Origin: Oxyruncus cristatus
Lineage: Eukaryota; Chordata; Aves; Passeriformes; Cotingidae
NCBI GenBank assembly: GCA_013399855.1
Contig: VXAY01006800.1
Location: 2,279,951 to 2,343,950 of the forward strand
Direction of reading: 5' to 3'
Length of the DNA stretch: 64,000 nt
The notes below the pieces were generated by a model. The model ran no database searches. It was not told the origin of the DNA and saw nothing but the letters and a program-made list of their open reading frames with translations. Both the position numbers and the translations under genes were made by a program. Shown piece after piece: positions 38,945 through 52,699 of the stretch; positions within the stretch are counted from its first letter, which is position 1, and every line of letters starts with the position of its first letter.

Positions 38945-39524
38945 TGTTATGGTTTGACCCCAGCTGGCAACTGAGCTTCACACTGCCCCTCGCTCACTCC
39001 TCACTGCTGGGATGGGGGAGAGAATCTGAGGAGTAGAAGTGAGAAAACCCTTGGGTTGATATAAAGATAGTTCTCAACGGGCAAAGCAAAAGCTGCGCAC
39101 ACAAGAAAACTGAAACAAGGAATTCATTCCCTGCTTCCCATCAGCAGGCAGGTGTTGAGCAACCCCCAGGAAAGCAGGTCTCCATTATGTTCAGTGGTCA
39201 CTTGGGAAGACAAATGTCATGATTTCAAACATCCCCTCCTTCTTCCCCCCCCACCTTATATGCTGAGCATGACAGAATATCCCTTTGGTCACTTAGAGTC
39301 AGCTGTCTCAGCTATGTCCCCTCCCAAACACTTGTGCACCCCCAGCATCCTCTCTGGTAGGGTGGCATGAGAAGCTGGAAGAGCCTTGATGTTGTGCAAA
39401 TACTGCTCAGCAATAACTAAAATATCTCTGAATTATAAACACTGTTTCCAGCACAAACCCCAAACACAGCTCCATACCAGCTAGAATTAAGAAAATTAAC
39501 TCTAGCCCAGCCAAGACCAGCACA
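38945..39524 (-). mobile_element. Solo LTR of an endogenous retrovirus (ERVL-like), reverse orientation
   Basis: A 580-base element bounded by TG (38945) and CA (39524), with ATTAT duplicated on both sides. The edge sequence 'tggtttgaccccagctggc' and the inner 'agaatatccctttggtca' and 'tcagctatgtcccctccca' match, from memory, a solo-LTR family common in bird genomes. On the minus strand 'catgctcagcatataagg' looks like the U3 TATA region, so the LTR reads right to left. There is no internal viral region or second LTR, so it is the product of LTR-LTR recombination. It sits in antisense orientation relative to CACNA2D1, the usual bias for LTRs tolerated inside introns. Confidence 0.9.
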
Positions 39525-39529
39525 ATTAT
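39525..39529. repeat. Target-site duplication, right copy (ATTAT)
   Basis: ATTAT directly after the terminal CA of the LTR, matching 38940-38944 exactly. Confidence 0.85.
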
Positions 39530-40097
39530 GTACTGTAAATCTTATGTGTTAGAAGATATATTTAATATTTTAGGGGAAGGGGAAAATAAAATTAAAGAGA
39601 AATATCATTAGAACAGAGACTGACCTAGGGAGATAGCAGGCAATTACTCTATTTTGGAAAAATATGTAAATGGTGCCAGGATTTATTACAGAATATTTCA
39701 GATGGCATTATAGAAGTAACCAGAAATATCATCAAACAAATATTTTAATTAAATTTAGTAATTTTCAACAAAAGAAGATTGAAGAGGGAATGATATGAAG
39801 ATGTGTAACGAAAGTCTAAAATCATACATTTAAACAGCATTTAGGTACCATAAGCATTCAGGCAGTAGCAAGTGAAAAAAGCTGACCTTGTTGCACAGTG
39901 TCTTGGAAAGTCTCGAAAAAGATCTGTGCAATGCTCTCATTGTTAATTCATTACAAATAATAATGTTGAGAGGAGAAGATAAAAGAATGTGTAAGATTTT
40001 TCGAAAAGAGCTATTTAGAAACTACTGACAAGCAAAATAGTGCAGCTGATACGAGGTGGATGAGTAGCCACATTACAGGAAACAGAAAAGGAAGAGC

Positions 40098-40116
40098 AGG
40101 AAGGAAGGAAGGAAGG
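40098..40116. repeat. (AAGG)n microsatellite
   Basis: Four to five uninterrupted GGAA units in a purine-rich context. Confidence 0.85.
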
Positions 40117-43100
40117 TATTTATATAAGCATCTGTATGTTTCCAAAGTGCCTCTGGACTTCTGTGTTTGAGGTTAGATTTTTTTTTTTTAACGTAACTAT
40201 TCGGCTAGTTTGGAAAATCAGTCTGCTTTGTCAGGTCTTGCATACCTGTGCAGAATAATTGCACACTTATAAAAGTCTTGATCATTAAACCTGCAAATTT
40301 AAGACATTAAATGTAGACTTGTAGACCCTTTCCTTTGTAGTGTATGTGATTTCTCCCTTGTTAGGAAGGATGTGAATATGAAAGGACAAGAGAAAATACA
40401 AGGACCTCTATTTGAGATCAAGAAATTGGAACGTAAGTCTTTGGAAGAGGTTAAAAAATTAGGTGTACATAGTTCAGAAAAGAGAACACTGCAGTCATAT
40501 AGTCATGGTCTATATAAACACCTTCAAGATAATTATATAAAAAGGGGAAGGTGTTTACAGATTTTCAGAGTAAAGTGGTAAAAATTTATCATCTAAATTA
40601 AGGAGCAGGGAGGGAGGACAAATATAAGTATTTTACAAAAGGGTTTTAGATCACAAGAGCGAGAAGAGAGTGGAATAGACAACCACTGGCAAGAGTAATT
40701 TGTAAAGACCTTCATATTGTGGAAATTGAAGTTCCAGCAACCATCATCACCTTTATTATTACAATATTTTACTTTGCTTATCCCACATCTGCAAGGTCGA
40801 AATAGTTTCTTGCCGCCTCTGGGTAAAGTGGAAAGGGACACCCTGGCACAACAAAGATGGCATAACTGCAGGCAGGGAATAGCAATAGGGCTCATGGTCC
40901 ACAAGCGTGACTTTGTCACAAAACACCAATGATGATAGCAAAAGTAACGTACTTGGTGTGCAGGTGACTATTTTCTGCTTGAGCCATGTCTTCCATGTGA
41001 ATTCAACAGGGTAAGAGCCAGTTGTAGGTGGAGATTTGTGTTGCATATATTTCAGAACAGAGACTGCACTATCATGATAATGACCCTATAATAAATTTAT
41101 TGGAGGATGGGATGAAATTCATTCTGATGCATTTGTGGTAAACTTAAAATACTCACACCAGCAGGGTATTAAGACCTGCAGCAGGTAGTATGGTGACCTA
41201 GAGCATAGATTAGTGTGACCGCCTATTTTCACTTTCTGGTTAATGTGACACCTCACACAGCAATTTCTATAGTCAGCATATGACCCCTCCTCCAGCCTGG
41301 GGCTACGTATCAGTAGAGAATTTCCTGACCAGCTGAAGGACATAATTCAGTAAGGACTCAGACTCAAAGGGTGAAGAGAGCAGTGATTAGCCACGTGGAG
41401 TAGGCATTTTATTTCCATTCAACCTCTTTAAAAGAGATCAGTTTTTCAAGCCAGTTTTGTGCTGAAGAGGCTGAAAGAGGCCAATAATCTGTCTTGATTG
41501 TTCTTCTGGCTGTCAGAGCCTGAGCATCACAATGCCCCTATTTATCCTTTTTTTTTTTATTATTTCTGTCTGTACTTCATTAGCAGGTTTTCTTTCATCT
41601 ATGAGTCTTACAGAAGCTTCTTATGTATGTCCTTTTCAGAAAGATGATACAAGTTTGCAGTGTCCTGGGATTCAGAAAGACCTAGCTTGTAAATGTGTTT
41701 TGACTTTGACCACAGGGCTTTATAGAAGAGAAGTATTAAATGTCTAAGACTCAAAGCCTTATGTGTTAGACTCTCTAAGAAACAAAAGTTAATTCTGGGA
41801 ATTAGAAATAGGAAAGACCAAAACTTTTCCAGACAGAAAAATGAATAATTTCCATGTCACGTTGCACAATTGTAGACTGTAAATAAGCAAAAGCAATATG
41901 TCTTTTATTTTCTGGCAATGTAATGAAATTTGTATCTTTTGTATCAGCTAGCACAGGAACTAAAATGTTGTGTAATAGCAAATTGAAAAAAAATTATTTT
42001 GTTGTCCAAAGAATTTTGGTAAGAATTTCTTTATCTATCTAGATCTCTTCAAATATCCTTCCCAATTTAGTTTTCAGGTTGTTTCTTTAGTGAAAAAAAA
42101 AAAAAAACCCACAAAAAACCTAAACAAGAACTGTCAGTCCAAGCTGACACTTGAAGGTGGACAAGAAATTCTATTATTTAAAAATGTAACAGGTTTATTT
42201 TTTTTTAATGTTGTTTATAGCTGGCATTCTATTTTTCATATACCTTCATGATTTTTAATGAATAAATATTATTTGTATGTGAAGGACTTGTAATAAATGT
42301 TTAAACCAAAATAACCACCAGAAATGTCTCTGTGCAGAGGCACATAAATTGGTGCACAGATATTGCATGGATTTTACAATGTGCTAATGAACTTTTGTGG
42401 CATTTTTCCAAAAATTCCAGTATGTCATTGTTTGAAAGCAGAAATGTACAGAGTGGACAGAGTAGTAGACATGCAGCAGAGAGCATGTTACTCTTCTTCC
42501 TGTGATGAGGATGGAAAATTTGGCTGTTTCATGTGACATCGAGGTGTGCTCTCCCTGGGAACCATAACCCTGTTAGTCCTTGTGCTAAATCCCTGCTGGT
42601 TCCACCCAGCAGCACTGGTAACTGGGAGCTCTGCATTAACTCCGTCAGTCCCATAACTGAATGGATGCCTCTAGATCCGGAGGGCATAGCGTTATTCTCT
42701 CAATAGATAACACTAAGCAGTGAACACCACTGTAATCTGAATGTCCCTTTGCCTCTAGAAGTGGTTTCTCAGGCCACAAGTCATGGGATATTGTCAGGGC
42801 CAGTATCAGAGAGTCACAGTGTCCTTCTCCACTGTTAAAGAATCTACTGATTTCTGAGCTGGTTGAACTACAAGCCCTTTGGAATTGATGCCAGAAAGAC
42901 AAAATTAAATGGGTAGAGCATGATATTCACACTTACTCTCCTGTGACAGGTAAAACATTGGCACAGGTTCTAGAAAGAAAGGAAAAATCATATTGCTCTT
43001 GAAGTTTTATCATTCTGCACTCAATAATATTTCAGTCTTGGGGCTCTGGCTTGCCAAGACAATTGACCACACTGCATGAAGGTGAGTGTAGGTGCCAGGC

Positions 43101-45959
43101 AATTTTCTTGAAGGTCATCTTCTTAAATATGGTATTTAATAAAAGTTTTACACCTCTGCTGCATCATCGAGATTCTCTAAATCTGTCTGTGACTGCCTGA
43201 AGCCTAAATATCAACAGGTACCATGCAAGTAACATATGGTGAGGTTCCAGTGGAGTAATTTGTTAGCAGAGTGGTTATCTTGCTTGAGGTGCAGATTTCT
43301 GGCAGGATATTTTCTTTTTTCCTTTTTTTTTTCCTCCCATTGTACTCTAGTGTACTCACCAAAAAAGACCCTGCTGAGTTTCTGTCTAACATTAAGTGTG
43401 GATAAAATATCCTCAGTAAACCAGCCATCACTTCTCAAGGTTGATAATACTTGTCTTAATTAAAAAAGTTGTGAACCTGCAGGCCAAACTTTATTCTGAT
43501 CTACCCTTTGCAAGCATTAGCAGTTGGTTTAGTGTGATTTTAATTTTTTTTTTTTCCTAACTGCTTAACATCTGCATTGTTACTGATATCTTTGATTCTT
43601 TTTCTCTTAGTAGATGTCCAAAATCCTCTGCTGAGGGGGTGAGATGTTGTGAGACAATTGTATTGCTAGAGCCATTCAGGTGTTCCCCTGTAAGGATAGG
43701 GTCTGTCAGCAGGCATTGCATCTCACATGCTTGACACTTGGCAATTTTGTTTTTGCACCTGAAGTGCAAAAAGCTGACAGAAACATGAGAGCTTTGCATA
43801 TGACTGTGACCATACATGTGGGCAAATATAAGCTCACTTTGCCGGAACGGCAAGCTCTCTGGCAGACCGAGTGTTCAGAGCCCTGTCAGCAGCAGTGCTG
43901 GGCTGGCTGATCAGCCTTGGGGGGGGGGGCAGGGCTAACACAGGTTTTAGGGTGGAAATGGCTCTTCTCCAGCCAGCTGGAAGCACAATTTCAAAAGATC
44001 CACACTTTTATTGATGACTTGTTGCAACAGAGATGATCTTTGTACTCCCTGGTTTTGTAGCCAAATAGTGTGGCTTCCCACATGGTATTGCAGAAGGAAT
44101 AATTTACAATACAACACAGTACTCAGTGCTCTTTAGCATGTTGTAGAACCCCAGAACAATGCCTGTCCAACTCAGAAAGCTGCTTTTACTACCAGTGTGT
44201 GCCATATTCGTCCTCCTTCCCCCAGGTTGCCCCCCATTTATTTCTTATCTTTTCTTCAAACTCTGTGCAATGCTCGGGTCCTCATTCATATAAGTAGTCA
44301 ACCTTCCTGTATCACACCTTATCTGCTTCATTATCTGAATCTGATAATCTTGTTAAATGTCAGTCTTGTTATCTGTACTTTACTGACATAGAGATTAAGT
44401 TCTTCATGCTTTTAAGTTCTTCACATGAAAATCAGCTATGGGTTTTCCTTAGGATTAGGTAAGGGAGATACTGATAATGCTTAAAGTTCCTGCATTGGTT
44501 TAAAGGACCCTCTTGGCCATGGGATACCCTTTTCTTTTCAGGAGGCAAACTAAGAGAGTCATAGTAAATTACAGTTTCTGAGTTCTTCCCTGCGTGGCAA
44601 AGCTTTATTAGCTGTAGTAAAAATGCAACCTATTCTGACTTTTTGGAGCACCACTCTGATTTCTTATATTGCCTTAGCAATATTTTAATAATGCAGGTAA
44701 TTTTATGTGTACAAACACCGTTGCGCAGCTGGTTCTTTTAAAGCGTGTTAGAGCTTTTCCCTTTTCTCCATTAAGCTGGTTTATCAGGGCTCAAACTGTG
44801 CCCTGAGATGACATTTTTGCTAATCAGAATAATCTGTATCTGCATAAGAAAATGAAAGCTGGAATAGCAGCAAAAATCTATTCTATCACTGCAAATAAGA
44901 GGAGTAGAAATTTGGCCATTTTTATTAGCTAATGCAGGGAAGCTGATGCTGCCATACTTGCTCTTCTTTGCTGTGTTAATTGTAGATTTGATCAGTAGTT
45001 CTGAAATCAGTTCCCTGTGGGAAGATGCAAGTTATTGCAGGTTATTTTTTCTTGTCACCTTTTGTGGTTTTCATGCAGACACATGAGGCTAAAATGTATT
45101 TATAATTAATCCTTTGATGCATTCATGAACCATTGCAAAAGACTTCTGTGTAAATTTCTGTCTGTGTCTATATATAGATACATATGCACACATATGCCCC
45201 CATTTAAGAATTAGGTGCTCTGTTTAAAACTACTGTGAAAATAACAGTTCTTATGTAGTTTCTGTTATTAAAAATTAAAATTAAAAATATTTTTACGTGT
45301 ATGATTGCATTACATTTAAAATGCCATTAAAAAGCAGCTGTAAGAAGTATTTTAAAATCTTGTAATGAGCATTGTCTGCTGAATTCTTATATCCAGTGGC
45401 CACTGTCCTACATGAATACGTGAGTGCAAATATCATCCATCACTATAAATTTTCTTAAAGTACACATAAAATATCCTCTAACTGCCTCATTTATGTACAA
45501 GAGGATGCCCTCCATGACCATGCTTTCACCTGCAGGATCAGTTTCTGCTGAATGTTTAAAAATAACTTACCTATATACAATTTAGTGAAGGCTGCTGCAT
45601 TAACTGCCTAGGGTAGCATCTGGACAGCTGCATAAATGAAGTTTCCCTTTTAGACTGATAAATAAGTATTAAGAATATGAGTTGTAAAAATTCTTTTCAC
45701 AGTGCTTGATGTATTGCCAAAGTAGGCAATGAACCCTCATCCCCTTCTATTATGTGAGTACCTCAGAGCTACGGAGAAATTCTGGCACTTGAGACAAACT
45801 TTCACGTTCTTACCAGTAGTTGAATGCATTTTGATTTATTTATGATTTGATGGAATGATTGCAGTGAAGGTCGTCATTATGAAAATGAGGGATAAATGCA
45901 TAAAATGAGCATAAAAATCAAATCTTTATGTTGCAGCTATTTTGCAGTAGTCTCAACTT

Positions 45960-46019
45960 AAAAAAAAAAAAAANNNNNNNNNNNNNNNNNNNNNNNNNNN
46001 NNNNNNNAAAAAAAAAAAA
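45960..46019. repeat. Poly(A) run containing a 34-base gap
   Basis: Fourteen A before and twelve A after 34 N (45974-46007). The gap was evidently caused by the homopolymer, so its true length and content are unknown. Confidence 0.95.
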
Positions 46020-49000
46020 GAGTTATTTCCAAATGAAGGAAGAATAGCATTGGAAGTTCTCTTGACTGTGAGAAAGGGAATCCAAAGATTATTGCAAGAG
46101 CTTGCTAAGTTTAGCTATACATTCTGGTGTGTTTAATGTTTTAGTTCAGATCAGGAATGTCCACACTGGAGTCACACTGCAGAGTTATCTTGGTGCACAC
46201 AAATTTTATTCCAGGCTAAAATTAACTGAAAGTTGTACTTCAAGAACATGAGCTACATTCTTGAACTCTTGGCTATAATGAAGTCCAAGGTAAAATTCCC
46301 CAAATTCACATGGCTTGGGCATTTGGTCCTCAGTAAAATTGCTCTGCTCTCCAGATTTGCTTGTGATGTGTGACAGTATTTGCAAATAGAAACACAGCTT
46401 CTATTTCAGTAATGTAACTCAGAACATTTTCTGAATCCACTGTTTTTTCTTGGGAAAATCCTGGCATTACTGGCGTCAGTGAACATTTTGAAAGTGATGA
46501 AAAAACCCAGCAAGGTTTCATAGCCTTTCTGCCCTCCATCCCTCTACTTTGTATTTCTTTGAAACTGTAATAATTTGAAGAAATTTATCGTTTTATAGCA
46601 GACACTTGTTGTTTGTAGAGCAGCAGGCCCACAATAAAGAAGGAAAAAACACAAGTCCCCTGAAGAGACTTCTTTCATTACTTCATTATTCCATTCCCCT
46701 GTCCATTCCTGAAGTATCAATTTTTCATTGTGGTACTGAAACTGGAGCTCATCAAATTCCCCAAAAGAATTTCAAATAGAAGCTACAATTACTGTTGTAC
46801 AGTTGCTCCCAGCATGTCCATATTTATGGATGCCCCTTTACTCTGTGTGGCAAAGTGTTCATTCTGATGCAAGGAATTATGGCTTGTTTAGTGCTAACAC
46901 CCAAAGTCCATATGGAACACTTTGGGTATGTGTTGTGATTTTCCTCGAGCTATGTGCCTTCAGAGTGGCTTTATAATTTTTTATTTTAACCAACCTTTTT
47001 TTATTTTGAGGAATAAAAGTGGACAGTTGTTGAAAGTATTTTATAGCTGCTTTGCATCTTTTGGAAACAGAGCTATGTGAAAAAAAATACAGTACAGACA
47101 ATAGAAAATTGATATGCTTGCTTTCAGCAACATCTTTGTGTTTCTCTAGTACCAGTCTCTTTTTGTTTGTTTCTTTGTTATTCTTCCTCCTTTCACTTTG
47201 TTTAAAACATTTTTAGGGAGAATGAAAATGGTTGGGTTTGCCTGGAGCACAAGTGTAAGTTTGCTTTAACGTTTTTAAAAAAAATAAAAATATCTTCTGG
47301 AATTGCTCACTGGTAACTCCTTTTTTTTTCTCTCTTTATATAGGCTTCAATGAGTGCAGTGAAAGAATCCTATTATTTAAGTCTTTAAACTGTTAAATTA
47401 TTTGCAGTAAGAGTTTTACTGGATTAATAGAATTTGGCTGAAAGGAACCTGTCATAGCATCTATTTTTTCTTTGCTTAAGGCTAAAGTGGTGTTACATGA
47501 GTCTAAAAAATACTAAGTCTACCATATGTCTTAAGTAATGGGTACTTAAATATACGGCTGATTAAGGAGTTAAACTATCAAGTAGGCTGTGCATAGTCAC
47601 AGAAGTGACTATCAAAGGACTAAGAGAAGTCTACACAAACCACCTGTAGCAGAAGATGTGCAGACCAAGAAACATCTAAACAGCAATTTGAAAACACACA
47701 GCACAAATGACACTTGTGCTGTTTGCTAGTAACTGGAGCTTGAGAGTGTGTTTAGCATATGGCTAAAACAATGAACTAAATGGTATCTGAAGATACCACT
47801 TACTATCTGAAGACAGAAGATGAGAACTATTGGAAGAAGGCATGAGCTAATGCATGAGGAACTTCATAATTGTGTGTAAAATAGAGCCGTAGTTTTGATT
47901 CTTCGGATTCAAGCTACAAAACAGCTAACCTCAGCACTTTGCAAATTGTTAGGCTTTCTGACATGGTGTCATGAATAAAAAAAAAAAAGCCCTGTATAAG
48001 AAATCCAGTGTTAAATTTTACAACTGTGTAAGGTGATTATTTCCCTAGAGGAGGCGTGAGTGGACACCCCTCTGTAAGAATCAGTTGTGACCAGCCCATG
48101 AGACACTCTGTCCTGGAGGTGACATGACATCTGGGGAAATCAGAGAGCTGCTTATCCCCAGGTGGTTGTCCTGTGCTTCTGGGAGAGGCAAGCTTGAAAA
48201 GAAGCAGGTAGCATCTTGTTATATCCATTATTAGACAGTTTTAGAAATAAATAATGGCTTACCATTTAAATATAGCCACATACAAAGCTGTTCATTGGCT
48301 TTTCTGTTGAAATTTTAAATGCCTTGTTGGTTAATGTCAGTTTTTCAAAATGGAATAGTGGGACTTGCCTTCTGGTATTGCTGTGTCACTCTTACTGTGG
48401 AAGCTGCTAAACCAAATCAACTTATAGCAGTGAAAAGGTAGTGCAAAGTAATGTAGTATCAGATACCCATTTTACTGCATCAAGTGAGGGCTGATTTGAA
48501 TAGAAGTGGAGAGATACAACTGCTCTGGGTGTTTTTGCTTGTTGTTTCACTCTGAGTACTAGGGATTGGAGCAGTTAGAAGTTTGCAGGACTAAGACATT
48601 TCTGCTTCCATTTTCTTGCCCAAAAGTCTAATGAACCCATGGCAAGGACAGTGATTCTTTTCATGGTTCTGCCATGATTTCCATTATGATTTGGCAGGTC
48701 ACTTGCAATTTGTTTAGCCTTTCAGGAAATACCAATTTGGAGCATGTAGTGTTGACAAAAGGCCAATAAGCATAACAAAGAGGGTGGTTCCTTTCACTTG
48801 TACAGATGACTGATGACAAATAAAAGGTCAACTTCACATTTCATAGGTCACTTACTTTTTTCTTGTGGGAACAAAATCAATCTGCCCATTTTCCCTCCTT
48901 GAGACCACTACCAATGGACTGTGTGAATGATGACTCTCCTTGTGCTGACACGCTTTTTGGATTGGCATTTGAAAGGACATGGCAAAAGTCAACAGTCAAA

Positions 49001-49930
49001 GGGATAAATGTGCATTTGCTAGGGGATATAAAATTTTAGCTGCATCGAGACAATTTCAAGCTATCCCATAAGAAGTGGAGAAGAGAGAATACTGCAGTCT
49101 TATCACGACACTGAATAGCGACAGGTTTTACAGTTTGCTAGTCCAGAACGTGTTACTTGATTATTTTGTATTTAGAAATTGTCAAGAGGATGGTAACCAA
49201 GCTGCCAATACCTTGCTTGTATAGGAAAGCCAAAAGCCATCAGATACTTTTAGAGGACATTTTGAAGCACATTTTCAGTATCTCATTGTTGTGTACTATA
49301 AAAAGAGAGTGTGTATGGAGAAAACCTTTCTATTGTGCTATTCAAATTTATGTACATGGACCTTTCTTCTCAACTAGCACTGTGTACTTAGGGTGCAGAT
49401 AACCAAATCTGGCACCTTCACTAAGAATTTTGTGACTTTTGTGCAGAAATCTATTACTCTGTTCTTCTTTGGCCTTTTCATTGCACATCATTGTTTTGCC
49501 TCCATTTGTTTCATCAAGAACTGCTATTAAGTCTCAATAAAGAATTTCTACAGAGTTGAGGAACATGACAGTAGACCTGTATTGTGTGTGCAATAATGCT
49601 TCCCTTAATGTCTGATACTGGTGCTGGTTTTTGTACTGGAAATGACAAGAAGCTAGTGATGAGATTTCATCGTAAACAACAGTTTAGAAATATCTGATTT
49701 TTGTTGTTGCAATGTGAAGCTAATTTATTCAGAGAAACAGGAGAGCTATAGAAGATTTATACACAATTAGGAATTTAAGTTGAGTAGAAATGTCAACATT
49801 TTTCTCCCCAAATGCTCTTCTGTGAAAGTACTATTCTCTTTACTTTTGAGGACATATGGTAGCCTACGTAAATCAAAGTATTAAGTTGATGAAATATTAA
49901 ACACAAATTGTAAGCTTTCATTAAAGTGGT

Positions 49931-49964
49931 CTGTTACCTCTGTAAGACTGTTGCCTCTGTAAGA
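49931..49964 (+). repeat. 17-bp tandem duplication
   Basis: CTGTTACCTCTGTAAGA followed directly by CTGTTGCCTCTGTAAGA. The two units differ at one position. Confidence 0.8.
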
Positions 49965-50386
49965 CTGAAAGCTATCTCATCCTTCTTATCTAAAGTATCA
50001 TCAGTTGTACTGCAGGCAACAGATCTCACATAGCACTGCACTCTATTCTAAATGAAAAGTGATTATGTTTCAGTGACATGCTTAGAAAAGAGTATAAATG
50101 GATGAAATTTGGATCGTGCTACTTTGCAGTGTGCTAAGGGCCTTTTAAACATCAGTTGATCTCAGAATGCTTTCCAGCTAGCCTTCTGCAATCATACTTG
50201 CCAGTAATAAAAAAGGACATGCTAATTCTGCAAATGGGGGCTGGTCTCTGTTTACCTTCTTCTATAGCCACACAGATTAGGTGGTTGTGGATGTGGTAGA
50301 CTGGCCCATTCTCTAACTCTCACTTGAATTTAAAAGGGAAATTTTGTTGAGAGGAAGGCTGACAATTTAGTAAAGGAATGTTTTTG

Positions 50387-50411
50387 TTTTTTTTTTTTTT
50401 TTTTTTTTTTT
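50387..50411. repeat. Poly(T) run of 25
   Basis: Uninterrupted T25. It could be the tail of a minus-strand retroposon, but I found no recognisable body or flanking target duplication. Confidence 0.8.
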
Positions 50412-51227
50412 CAAAACAACCATGGGGTATAGACACTAGTGAAAGCTCCTGTACTATCTACCCCATGATACAGTCCTGAGGGTACAGGTCAGGAAGCCCA
50501 GTTCAGGCACTCGACTTCCCCACAGAGTCAATGGTAAGAGACAGAAACTTCCAAAGAGGAACTTTAGAAAACTTAAAGCAAGAATCTAAAGCAGATCACA
50601 CAAATACACCTTAGATTGTCAGTAATGTAGTAGAGGTTGGGTACACAGATTCCTTAGACACTGAAAAATATCTCAGCCTTGTACTAGGAAAACATTCAGA
50701 GACATCATCTGTTCTCCTAAACATTGTGTAAAGTTACAGTATGGATATAGCCTCTATCTATGCAGTTAATCATGTAACAGAACACTAAAGGTGCATCAGT
50801 GAAACAACCACTCTTAATTCATGCCAGATTAACATACTTTCCACATAAAGGACCTACCTCTTACTGCTGCTTGACTTCCAGACAACAAAATCAGTGAAGG
50901 CTTTGGTTGCCTCTAGTACCTCCTGAAGCTGGGATAATACTTAAAGGGCCATTTTAAGCTCTCTTAAATAACTCAGTTAAGGTCAAGGTAAAATAAAAAT
51001 ATTCTGAATACTAGATTTAAGCATAAATACATTTTTAATTTGAGGCCTGACTCATGAGCTGTGTGCAATCTAACTGGAATCTTTGACAAAATTTGCCTAA
51101 ACGCTTAGTGCGTGGTTGCAGGCAGGTTTTTTTTGAGTTACACATGCTGTATAAGATATCCAGGTACTACTAATTAATGAAAAATACCTCTGTATTTATA
51201 TATAAAATTGTATATATAAAATAGAGG

Positions 51228-51249
51228 ATTACAACAGAAATATAAGACC
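51228..51249 (+). repeat. Dispersed 22-bp direct repeat, copy 1
   Basis: A 22-base word containing ACAACAGAAATATAAGACC, identical to 53665-53686. The following three bases are CGC here and TGC in the other copy. Confidence 0.75.
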
Positions 51250-52187
51250 CGCTTATTTTGAAATAAGCAAATGGCACATACCTTACCATGTTGTGAATTT
51301 TATTTTTACATACATGGAATAGAACAGGCAAGAAAGAACTTTGACATGGAAACTGCTAGCGTAACATGTCAGATGTGGACAAAAGTAAAAAGAAAATTAT
51401 GAAAAATATGCTTATGGAGAAGATAGCTGCACAGATTGTGACACTTTGTGAATGAGTGTCTGGCAAAGGTATGGATGGCTCTGCTGTTTCAGAGCTATCT
51501 TTATGGTGAAACACAGTTCTACAAAAGTTTTTGCCTTCCCTTCTGTCTGGAGAATGTTGCATATTCAGAGCTGTCGAGGCATTCAATGTATCCTTGGAAT
51601 CTGGTATGTTGTCACAGCAAAACTGTATTACAGTCATGGCAATGAAGAGAAATACAGAAACGGCCCCTAGCTTAAAAGACTCCTTCATCTTTCTCTAATG
51701 GTATCGACAGCTTTTGCACTAAGCAATTTGGAAACTGCCTAGGGTAGCGTTTTATAAATAAAATTTAAAAAAAAGTTGAAATGCACTCATTCACAGAGAT
51801 TTAGCTAAATGAAGCGATTCAATCTTTTAGCTTGTGCTTTTGTAATATAAGAGCTATCCCTTCATTCCCACTTTCTGTCCCTGCCATATATTGCTCCTTT
51901 CTTGCGGACTCCAGCTAGGCCTAAATAAATGCAGCATGACCCTCCAGAGCTGACATTTTCTCTGCTTGCCAAGCTCTTTCTTATTTTCTTCTTTTCTGTT
52001 GCCTGATACTTCTTATCTGTGCCTTTTAAATATTCTGTAGCTTCTTCTGATAACCCAGGTTGGAGCCAAGGCATCTCTTAACTTGTCACAGTGAAGATCG
52101 CAGCACAGGGAGAGGCAGCCTTAGGTGGAGCATAGTTTGTATTCTTTGCATGATCAGATTCAAATTACTGTTGTTTCTATTTGTATA

Positions 52188-52256
52188 CCCCTTTCTTCCT
52201 TTCTGTCTTTCTTCCTTCCTTTCTTCCTTCCTGCCTGCCTTCCTTCCTGCCTTCCA
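52188..52256. repeat. (CTTC)n/(CCTG)n polypyrimidine microsatellite
   Basis: About 70 bases of CTTTC, CTTC and CCTG units, almost free of A and nearly pure pyrimidine. Confidence 0.88.
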
Positions 52257-52699
52257 TTTTTTAAAGGAAACCAGTACTTTTCTACATCAGTATCAGTGAA
52301 TCTCTAATAGTTTGCTAGACTATTGGTAGTCCACTTCCTTCAGAACAGCTGACACCACTGGTCTGGATTAACACTTTTTTTAATTAAATGCTATTTATTA
52401 CTGTAACTTAAAAATCCAGTGCTTTATGATGGGAAGTGGAAACAGAGAACAAGGTGCTGGAAAAAGAAAAGGAATGCATCTTCATGATATATCTGTTTTG
52501 CATGACACAGAAGGGAATTACTTTAGCAATTGACTTTTTTTTTCTTTGCTCTCTGTAATGACTGCTAGAGATACTGATTTAATCAACCAACCATGCAAGT
52601 GGTTGTGATTGTGAACCAGATTGTTGCAAAGCAAACAAATGTTTCACAGTAAATTGCCAAGGGATACCAGCTACCCTGCTCTGTTTTTGCTCAAATAGA

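Noticed and set aside
50387..50600. Possible minus-strand retroposon ending in T25
   Set aside because: No recognisable body, and no target duplication found beside the poly(T) run.
45602..51747. Shared 16-mer AACTGCCTAGGGTAGC at 45602-45617 and 51732-51747
   Set aside because: A repeated 16-mer is expected about once by chance in a window this size, and the flanks do not align.
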